7,615 bases of DNA from Bacillota bacterium (GTDB lineage: Bacteria > Bacillota > Clostridia > Oscillospirales > Ruminococcaceae). The notes beneath the pieces were generated by a model. The model was not told the origin of the DNA. It searched no databases and saw only the letters and a program-made list of their open reading frames with translations. Both the position numbers and the translations under genes were made by a program. The DNA lies in contig JAEXNS010000333.1 in the NCBI GenBank assembly GCA_023439605.1, positions 1 to 7,615 on the forward strand, in the 5' to 3' direction. Shown piece by piece: positions 1-6,200 of the stretch; within the stretch, counting starts at the first letter, position 1, and each line of letters begins with the position of its first letter.

Positions 1-892
1 AAATAATGATATGTTGTTAAATTCAGTTGTTGGAATGGTTGGATTACTACCAACATTAACTGCAATAAATGCAGGAGTTGATGTTGCTCTAGCAAATAAG
101 GAAACTTTAGTTGCTGGTGGCAAAATAGTTATGGATTTAGTAAAAAACAAAAAAGTAAAACTACTACCTGTTGATAGTGAACATTCTGCAATTTTTCAAT
201 GTTTACAAGGAAATGATGAAAATGAAATCAATAAAATTTTTTTAACTGCTTCAGGAGGCCCTTTTTTCGGAATGAATAAATTTGATTTAGAAAAAGTAAC
301 TTTAAAAGATGCGTTAAAGCATCCAAATTGGAGTATGGGGAATAAAATTACTATAGATTCAGCAACACTTATGAACAAAGGGCTCGAGTTTATTGAAGCT
401 AAATGGCTTTTTGATTTAGAACCTGAACAGATTGAAGTTGTTGTACATAAACAAAGTGTTATTCATTCCGCTGTTGAATATAAGGATTATTCTGTAATTG
501 CTCAATTAGGTGTACCGGATATGAAAATACCAATACAATATGCTTTGCTTTATCCTAGAAGATTGAACTGTCCTACAAAACAGTTATCTTTAGTAGAGTA
601 TGGAAACCTAACTTTTGAAAAGCCTAATTATGAAGTGTTTGAGTGTTTACAATTATGCATAAATTCAATAAAAAAAGGTGGAGCATATCCATGTATAATA
701 AACTCTGCAAATGAAGAGGCAGTAAAAAGTTTTTTAAATGAAAAAATTAGATTTGCGGATATAAGTAAGTATATAAAAGACACTATAGATTATTTCCCTT
801 ATAGAGAATTAAATTCATATGAAGATGTTGTAAAGATAGATAAAGAAGCAAGAGAATACATAAGAACAAAAATGTCAGGAGGCAGTTTATGA
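1..892 (+). CDS. dxr: 1-deoxy-D-xylulose 5-phosphate reductoisomerase (DXR), 5'-truncated by the window edge
   Basis: Cytosolic enzyme of the MEP isoprenoid pathway; it rearranges and reduces DXP to 2-C-methyl-D-erythritol 4-phosphate with NADPH and a divalent metal. The reading frame is open from base 2, before the first visible ATG at 11, and the preceding codons (N-N-D) fit the family, so ATG 11 is internal. Compared with the roughly 400-residue E. coli enzyme, about 95-100 N-terminal residues, including most of the NADPH-binding fold, lie outside the window. Visible signatures in order: GLLPTL and LANKETLV; VDSEH, whose D (173-175) and E (179-181) match metal ligands D150/E152 of E. coli; SGGPF; the flexible active-site loop HPNWSMGNK (from 320); MNKGLE, whose E (386-388) matches E231; QLGVPDMK; and the C-terminal helical domain with NSANEEAV. 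No key residue is missing. It overlaps rseP by 4 nt (ATGA), which suggests translational coupling. Confidence 0.97.
   Translation, partial: NNDMLLNSVVGMVGLLPTLTAINAGVDVALANKETLVAGGKIVMDLVKNKKVKLLPVDSEHSAIFQCLQGNDENEINKIFLTASGGPFFGMNKFDLEKVTLKDALKHPNWSMGNKITIDSATLMNKGLEFIEAKWLFDLEPEQIEVVVHKQSVIHSAVEYKDYSVIAQLGVPDMKIPIQYALLYPRRLNCPTKQLSLVEYGNLTFEKPNYEVFECLQLCINSIKKGGAYPCIINSANEEAVKSFLNEKIRFADISKYIKDTIDYFPYRELNSYEDVVKIDKEAREYIRTKMSGGSL
877..882 (+). promoter_or_regulatory. Ribosome binding site of rseP inside dxr
   Basis: AGGAGG lies within the last codons of dxr, 6 nt before ATG 889. It is a full match to the anti-Shine-Dalgarno core and fixes the rseP start in the 4-nt ATGA overlap with the dxr stop. 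Confidence 0.85.
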
Positions 893-1983
893 TAATAAAT
901 ATATTAATTGCTATCATTTTATTTGGAGTTATTATAGCCGTTCATGAATTTGGACATTTTATTGTTGCAAAATTAAGTGATATAAAAGTAAATAAGTTTG
1001 CTATAGGAATGGGACCAAAAATATTTAAATTTACTAAAGGTGAAACCGAGTATTCACTTAGACTATTTCCTATAGGTGGTTTTTGTGCCATGGAAGGTGA
1101 AGACACAGGAAGTGAAGATAATAGAGCGTTTTTTAAGAAACCAATAAGAAATAGATTTGCTGTTTTGGTTGCAGGGGCAACAATGAATTTGATTTTAGGA
1201 CTTATTATAGTTATAATTTCAACATCAATTACAGAAAATTTGGGCTCAAATGTAATTAGTGATTTTAGAGAAAATGCTAAAAGTCAACAAACGGGACTAC
1301 AAAAAGGTGATGAAATAATAGCTATAAATGGTATGCGTATTTTAACTGAAAATGACATAGCATATAAATTACAAAATACTGATGATAAAACATATGATGT
1401 AGTAGTAAAAAGAAATGGTGAAAAAATAAATCTAAATGATGTAGAATTTTATTATAGCTTTTATTATTATATTGATGAAGAAAAAAATTCCTATGTTACT
1501 TTTAAAGATAAATCGGAATATAATGGAGATAAAGAGTTGAGTTTGGCAGAATATAAAATAGATTTTACTATAAATATAACTGAAAAATCTTTTCTTTCTG
1601 TAATGAATTATTCTGTTAGAGATTCTTTATCAAAGGGAAGAATGATCTGGATGTCATTGATTGATTTAATAAGAGGAAAGTATGGTATTAACGATTTATC
1701 AGGTCCTGTTGGAATAGTAGGTGTTATTGGTGAAACTGCAGCAATTGGTATGGATCAATTATTAAGTTTGATGGCGTTTATATCGATAAATGTCGGTATA
1801 TTTAATCTACTTCCATTACCAGCCTTGGATGGTGGTAAGGTAGTATTTTTATTAATTGAATTTATAAGAGGCAAGAGAATACCTCCAGAAAAAGAAGGCA
1901 TTGTTCATTTTATTGGATTAGCATTACTTATGTTGCTTATGGTTGTAATTTCTTTTAATGATATACAGAAATTAATAAGTTAA
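889..1983 (+). CDS. rseP: RseP/RasP-type site-2 intramembrane zinc metalloprotease
   Basis: Membrane-embedded protease (peptidase family M50B) that cleaves transmembrane segments. Relatives in Bacillota cut anti-sigma factors such as RsiW and clear signal-peptide remnants; the substrate here cannot be read from sequence. The 364 residues show the whole family layout: first membrane segment with the zinc motif HEFGH (H19, E20, H23); a hydrophobic segment at about 90-111 containing GATMN; one PDZ domain at about 120-180 (GLQKGDEIIAING); a lysine- and tyrosine-rich extension before GPVGI; then the third zinc-ligand motif LPALDGG (D314) in a membrane segment; and a last hydrophobic segment at about 337-356. 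The start is ATG 889, with a strong AGGAGG at 877-882, 6 nt upstream and inside dxr. Its stop is followed 37 nt later by a hairpin that may end the transcript. Length is close to E. coli RseP with one PDZ domain instead of two. Confidence 0.95.
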   Translation: MIINILIAIILFGVIIAVHEFGHFIVAKLSDIKVNKFAIGMGPKIFKFTKGETEYSLRLFPIGGFCAMEGEDTGSEDNRAFFKKPIRNRFAVLVAGATMNLILGLIIVIISTSITENLGSNVISDFRENAKSQQTGLQKGDEIIAINGMRILTENDIAYKLQNTDDKTYDVVVKRNGEKINLNDVEFYYSFYYYIDEEKNSYVTFKDKSEYNGDKELSLAEYKIDFTINITEKSFLSVMNYSVRDSLSKGRMIWMSLIDLIRGKYGINDLSGPVGIVGVIGETAAIGMDQLLSLMAFISINVGIFNLLPLPALDGGKVVFLLIEFIRGKRIPPEKEGIVHFIGLALLMLLMVVISFNDIQKLIS

Positions 1984-2020
1984 TATATTTTTTTAAGTAT
2001 AGTTATAAGAAGTTTTATTC

Positions 2021-2042
2021 AGCCGTCCTTTTGGACGGCTTT
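2021..2042 (+). terminator. Putative intrinsic terminator after rseP
   Basis: A perfect 8-bp inverted repeat, AGCCGTCC / GGACGGCT, with a TTTT loop (2029-2032) sits 37 nt after the rseP stop. It is very GC-rich for this region. The T run after the stem is short (T2040-T2042, then an A tract), so termination may be partial and some transcripts may read into ispG-polC. I infer that it ends a dxr-rseP transcript; it could also act as an RNA-stabilising 3' hairpin. Confidence 0.65.
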
Positions 2043-2049
2043 AAAAAAA

Positions 2050-2055
2050 TATAAT
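2050..2055 (+). promoter_or_regulatory. Candidate sigma-A -10 box for ispG-polC
   Basis: TATAAT, a perfect match to the -10 consensus, lies just after the rseP terminator and 204 nt before the ispG ATG. A transcript would start near 2062, ahead of the 134-bp insertion. The weak point is the -35: the best match, TTGGAC at 2031-2036, leaves only 13 nt of spacer and lies inside the terminator stem; nothing good sits at 17 nt. In AT-rich DNA a lone TATAAT can arise by chance, so this is tentative. Confidence 0.4.
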
Positions 2056-2073
2056 GTATAAATTAAACTGTTT

Positions 2074-2081
2074 GAATTTTA
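2074..2081. repeat. Target-site duplication, left copy
   Basis: GAATTTTA directly abuts the left end of the MITE and is identical to 2216-2223. It is interpreted as one half of the 8-bp duplication made at insertion. Confidence 0.8.
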
Positions 2082-2096
2082 GTTACTATTCAGCCA
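2082..2096 (+). repeat. Left terminal inverted repeat of the MITE
   Basis: GTTACTATTCAGCCA. The first 9 bases are perfectly complementary to the right end; positions 10 and 12 are the only mismatches over 15. Confidence 0.8.
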
Positions 2097-2200
2097 CTAA
2101 AGGTAAAGTTTATGATTTTGCAAGGGTTTCGACTCTGTGGAGTCAACCGGGCTTTCCGGTCGCACTGGACCTTCGGCAAAACATCTTTGCATTATACATA

Positions 2201-2215
2201 TGGATAAATAGTAAC
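2201..2215 (-). repeat. Right terminal inverted repeat of the MITE
   Basis: On the - strand, read inward, this is GTTACTATTTATCCA. It matches the left end at 13 of 15 positions, including all of the outer nine. Confidence 0.8.
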
Positions 2216-2223
2216 GAATTTTA
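2216..2223. repeat. Target-site duplication, right copy
   Basis: GAATTTTA directly abuts the right end of the MITE and is identical to 2074-2081. Being undegraded, the pair hints that the insertion is fairly recent or recently re-mobilised. Confidence 0.8.
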
Positions 2224-2240
2224 TAAAAAATAATTGATTT

Positions 2241-2244
2241 GGAG
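2241..2244 (+). promoter_or_regulatory. Ribosome binding site that selects ATG 2254 for ispG
   Basis: GGAG ends 9 nt before ATG 2254. An in-frame TTG at 2239 overlaps this GGAG, so it could not use it. The product from 2254 begins MRTVKPVKI, as family members do, so 2254 is the preferred start. Confidence 0.75.
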
Positions 2245-2253
2245 ATTTGTATT

Positions 2254-3291
2254 ATGAGAACTGTTAAGCCTGTGAAAATTAAAGACTATGTTTTAGATGG
2301 TAAAAAAATATATATACAGTCAATGTTAAATACACGTTCAGATGATATAGAGGGTTCTGTTAGACAAGCAGTTGAATTGGAGAAAGTAGGTTGTGAAATA
2401 ATTCGTGCAGCGATTCCAGATAAAGAATCGGTAGCCTTAATTGAAGCAATTAAATCTAAAATAAATATTCCGTTGGTTGCAGACATTCACTTTGATTATA
2501 AACTTGCCATTATGGCTGCAGAGGCAGGAGTAGATAAAATAAGAATAAATCCTGGAAATATAGGGGATATGGATAGAGTAAAACAAGTAGCGGATATATG
2601 TAAGCAAAAGAGTATTCCAATAAGGATTGGTGTGAATTCTGGTTCGGTAGAAAAAGAAATACTTGCTAAATATGGCTCATCAACACCAGAGGCAATGGCC
2701 GAAAGTGCATTAAAACATGTTGAAATTTTAAACAAATTTGATTTTGATGATATAGTTATATCCATAAAATCATCTAATGTAAATAAAATGATACAAGCAT
2801 ACAGGTATATTTCAAAAGTATGTAATTATCCTTTACATTTAGGTGTGACAGAAGCAGGAACAGAAAGAATGGGAATAATAAAATCAGCTATAGGAATTGG
2901 TTCTTTGCTTGTAGATGGCATAGGGGAAACAATAAGAGTTTCTCTTACAGGAGACCCTATAAAAGAAATTTATGCTGCGAAAGATATATTAAAAAGCATA
3001 GGACTATATTCAGGAATAGAATTTGTTTCATGTCCTACTTGTGGAAGAACAAGAATAGACTTAGTTTCTTTGGCAGAGAAAATTGAAAACGAAATAGGAA
3101 ACATAGACAAAAATATAAAGGTTGCAATTATGGGATGTGTTGTAAATGGGCCAGGAGAGGCTAGAGAAGCAGATATTGGCATTGCTGGTGGAGATGGTTG
3201 TGCGGTTTTGTTTAAAAAAGGTGAAGTAATAAGAAAAATTAAAGAAGAAAATATACTAGAGGAATTATTAGAAGAAATAAAGAAATTATAG
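2254..3291 (+). CDS. ispG: 4-hydroxy-3-methylbut-2-en-1-yl diphosphate synthase (IspG/GcpE)
   Basis: Penultimate enzyme of the MEP pathway: it reductively opens 2-C-methyl-D-erythritol 2,4-cyclodiphosphate to HMBPP using a [4Fe-4S] cluster and an external reductant such as ferredoxin or flavodoxin. The 345 residues are of the compact bacterial two-domain type: a TIM-barrel N-terminal half (QSMLNT, VADIHFDYKLA, KIRINPGNIG, IRIGVNSGS) and a C-terminal cluster domain. The cluster ligands are present: C260 and C263 in CPTCGRT, C295 in MGCVVNGPGEA, and E302 in the same motif, matching C270/C273/C305/E312 of E. coli. I place the start at ATG 2254 because of the GGAG at 2241-2244; a longer form from TTG 2239 would add only five residues. 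It lies 8 nt upstream of polC and shares the pathway with dxr. Its leader carries the MITE. Confidence 0.96.
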   Translation: MRTVKPVKIKDYVLDGKKIYIQSMLNTRSDDIEGSVRQAVELEKVGCEIIRAAIPDKESVALIEAIKSKINIPLVADIHFDYKLAIMAAEAGVDKIRINPGNIGDMDRVKQVADICKQKSIPIRIGVNSGSVEKEILAKYGSSTPEAMAESALKHVEILNKFDFDDIVISIKSSNVNKMIQAYRYISKVCNYPLHLGVTEAGTERMGIIKSAIGIGSLLVDGIGETIRVSLTGDPIKEIYAAKDILKSIGLYSGIEFVSCPTCGRTRIDLVSLAEKIENEIGNIDKNIKVAIMGCVVNGPGEAREADIGIAGGDGCAVLFKKGEVIRKIKEENILEELLEEIKKL

Positions 3292-3295
3292 GTGA
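3290..3295 (+). promoter_or_regulatory. Ribosome binding site of polC
   Basis: AGGTGA overlaps the ispG TAG stop and ends 4 nt before ATG 3300, supporting that start. A second ATG at 3304 is out of frame. The overlap with the ispG stop points to coupled translation. Confidence 0.7.
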
Positions 3296-3299
3296 TAAC

Positions 3300-6200
3300 A
3301 TGAATGTGGCAATAAGTATACCAGATTTTTTAAAGGAATTTAACGTTGAAATTCCAAATGATTTTAAAACAGGTGAAATATACAAAATAACTTATTCTGT
3401 TGATTTATCTTCAATTAATTTTTATGTTAAATTAAAAAAAATAATTTCATTTAATAATTTATGTGAATTTGAAAAAAAATTACAAGAAAAATTTAAAGTA
3501 GAAAAAATTAATGTAAAATGTAAATATGAAGATGGGGTATTTTGTATAGAATGTATTCCAGAATTATTAAATAAACTTAAAAGAAAGATTTCGGTTATAA
3601 ATGGTTTTCTGGATGATTGTGATGTAAAATTTGAAGAAGAAAAAAATGAATTGGAAATTGAATTAAAAAATGGCGGATATGATTTGCTTATGAAATCTGA
3701 TTTTTGTTCTGAATTATCAAAGTTAATTGAAAATGAATTTGACAAAAAGATAAAAGTAATTCTATCAGGTGAATTAAATGCGAGTGTGGAAAATCATGAA
3801 AAATTATTGACGGAAGTAATAGCTTCATTACCAAAATACCAAGAACAATATGAAAATAAATCTAAAATGGATGAATCAAAAGATAAAAATTCATTTACAA
3901 ATATAGATATTGATTCTCTTAATATACCATCTAAGTTCGATACGAAAACAGCAATTTTAATTAAGGGTAAAATGATTAAAGAAAGCGTTACTTCAATCAA
4001 AAATGCGGTTACAGAATTAAACACTAAATTAGCGGTATGGGGAGACGTTTTTAATATAGACATAAGAGAAATAAGGGGAGATAAAACACTTTTTACCTTT
4101 ATGATTTCTGATTATTCAGGTTCGGTTACAGTAAAAGTTTTTGAAAAAAATGAGAATATAAAAAGTTCGGGACTCTTAGATATAAAAAAAGGAATAACTT
4201 TAGTTGTATATGGAAGAATTGACTTTGATAATTTTTCTAAAGATTATTCTATAATGGCTGATACAATAATTACAGCTAAAAAACTATCCAAAAAAGATAA
4301 TGCAAGCGTTAAAAGAGTAGAGTTACATTTACATACATCTATGTCTTCTATGGATGCAATTACACCAGCAGAAAAACTTATAAAACGTGCATATGAATGG
4401 GGACATCCTGCAGTTGCTATAACCGATCATGGAATAGCTCAAGCCTTTCCAGAAGCAATGAATACAGTTGAGTCAATAAAAGATGATAACTTCAAAGTTA
4501 TTTATGGTTGTGAAGCTTATGTTGTAAATGACTTAATAAAAATAGATATATTATCAGAAAAAGTTGATAGAAGTATAAATGATGATATAATCATCTTTGA
4601 CGTTGAAACTACTGGTTTAAACAGTAAAACGGAAAAATTGACCGAAATTGGTGCAGTTAAAATAAGAAATATGCAAATAATTGACACTTTTGGAACCATG
4701 GTAAATCCATGTAAGCCTATTCCACCAAAAATAACCGAGTTAACAGGTATAAATAATGCAATGGTTGCAAATGCACCTTTAGATAAAGATGCAATAAAAA
4801 TGTTCATGGATTTTTGTGGAGAAAATCCAGTTTTAGTTGCACATAATGCTAGGTTTGATGTCTCATTTATTGATGAAGCATGTAAAAGAAATAAAATAGA
4901 TTTTAAATATTCATACATTGATAGTCTTGCCTTTTCGAGAGTAATGTTGCCAGAGTTGGCCAAACATAAACTAAATTTAGTTGCGAAACATTTGAAGTTA
5001 GGAAAGTTTGAACATCATAGAGCAGTAGATGATGCTCAGATTTTAGCGAAAATTTATATCATTTTAATACAGCGTGCAGTTGAACAATTTAATATTAAGA
5101 TTTTAAGTGATTTAAATTATAAACTAAATAAAGTGGATGTAAAAAAGTTGAAATCTTATCATCAAATAATTTTAGTAAAAAATAAAATGGGACTTAAAAA
5201 TCTTTATAAACTTATATCAGCGGCTCATTTGAACTATTTTTATAAAAAACCCTTGATACCAAAATCAATGTTAAATGACCATAGAGAAGGGCTGATTTTA
5301 GGTAGTGCATGTGAAGCAGGAGAACTTTTTCAAGCTATTTTAGAAAATCAACCAGCTGAAAAAATAGATGAGATAGCTTGTTATTACGATTATTTAGAAA
5401 TACAACCTCATATGAATAATGAGTTTATGATAAGAAATGGCATAGTTGATACAGAAAATGATCTTATATTATTAAATAAAAAGGTTGTAAGCTTAGGTGA
5501 GAAATTAAATATACCAGTAGTTGCAACTTGTGACGTTCACTTTATGGATAAACAAGATAGCATATATCGTGAAATTCTTATGACTGGAATGAAATATAAA
5601 GATGCAAGAGAACAGCCTCCTTTATTTTTCAGAACGACAGACGAAATGTTAAAGGAATTTGAATATTTAGGTGAAGAAAAAGCTTTTGAAGTAGTTGTAA
5701 AAAACACAAATCTAATTGCTGATATGATTGAAAAAGTAAGACCTATCCCAAAAGGAACATATACACCTAATATAGAGGGGGCTGAGGAAGATTTAAAAAG
5801 AATAACCATAGAAAGAACAGAAAAAATTTATGGAACACCTCTGCCTGAAATAGTACAAAAGCGATTAAATAGGGAACTTGACTCTATTATAAAGCATGGA
5901 TTTGCAGTTTTGTACATGATTGCACAAAAACTAGTTATGAATTCAGAAGAAAATGGATACCTAGTTGGATCAAGAGGTTCAGTAGGATCTTCATTTGTAG
6001 CTTCTATGTCCGGTATTTCTGAAGTAAATCCATTAATGCCTCATTATGTATGTTCAAAATGTAAATATAGTGAATTTATAACAGATGGTTCTTATGGATC
6101 TGGATATGATTTACCACCTAAAAAATGTCCAAATTGTCAAACTGACATGGAAAGAGACGGACATGATATTCCTTTTGAAACTTTCTTAGGTTTTGATGGT

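Larger units (their letters stand above)
2082..2215. mobile_element. 134-bp MITE-like element with inverted ends and 8-bp target duplication
   Basis: The ends are inverted repeats: GTTACTATT at 2082-2090 and its exact complement AATAGTAAC at 2207-2215. Similarity extends to 13 of 15 positions (GTTACTATTCAGCCA against GTTACTATTTATCCA). The same 8-mer, GAATTTTA, abuts both ends (2074-2081 and 2216-2223). Inverted ends plus an immediately flanking direct repeat are what a cut-and-paste transposase leaves. The element is far too small to encode one, so it would have to be mobilised in trans by a full-length relative. Eight-base duplications are known in several families, including IS66, ISL3 and IS256; I cannot say which is the parent. 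The interior is much richer in GC (about 61% over 2121-2177) than the flanks, which suggests foreign origin. Removing the element and one 8-mer would restore a 113-nt spacer between rseP and the nominal upstream limit of ispG (TTG 2239). Confidence 0.8.
2082..2215 (+). other. Predicted nested RNA/DNA fold of the inserted element
   Basis: By hand, all major helices nest. P1 is 2082-2090 with 2207-2215 (9 bp). P2 is 2103-2108 with 2185-2190 (6 pairs, one G-U). P3 is 2116-2121 with 2176-2181 plus 2122-2125 with 2170-2173 (10 bp with a 2-nt CG bulge at 2174-2175). In the apex are hairpins 2131-2135/2140-2144 (GACTC, loop TGTG) and 2146-2150/2156-2160 (ACCGG, loop GCTTT). If transcribed from the upstream -10 box, it becomes the ispG leader. 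I do not recognise a known riboswitch: no T-box, TPP, SAM, FMN, cobalamin or c-di-GMP core motif is apparent. The fold may simply reflect transposon architecture. Confidence 0.5.

Noticed and set aside
11..13. ATG 11 as the real start of dxr
   Set aside because: The frame is open to the window edge, the upstream codons fit the family, and the NADPH-binding N-terminal part would be missing; this is an edge truncation.
253..275. DXR reads GGPFF where E. coli has GGPFR, as a possible altered active site
   Set aside because: Phe at this position is, as far as I recall, common in clostridial DXR, and the phosphate- and metal-binding residues around it are intact.
2082..2215. A known riboswitch or T-box leader controlling ispG
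   Set aside because: None of the core motifs I know (T-box TGGNACCGCG, TPP, SAM, FMN, cobalamin, THF, c-di-GMP, ykkC) is present, and the flanking 8-bp duplication fits an insertion better. A novel class cannot be excluded by eye.
2082..2215. An integron attC recombination site, because of the paired ends and imperfect palindrome
   Set aside because: The ends do not fit the RYYYAAC/GTTRRRY core sites, there is no cassette gene, and an attC would not create an 8-bp direct duplication.
2187..2215. An outward promoter carried by the right end of the MITE (TTGCAT as -35)
   Set aside because: No acceptable -10 lies 16-18 nt downstream; the sequence there is TAGTAAC.
2239..2253. TTG 2239 as the ispG start, giving a five-residue longer protein
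   Set aside because: It overlaps the only good ribosome-binding site, which is well spaced for ATG 2254, and the extra residues are not family-like.
3422..5809. Several open frames of 89-148 codons on the - strand within polC
   Set aside because: They lie antisense to a gene with complete catalytic motifs, have low-complexity Ser/Phe/Ile-rich products expected from reading AT-rich genes backwards, and lack recognisable motifs.
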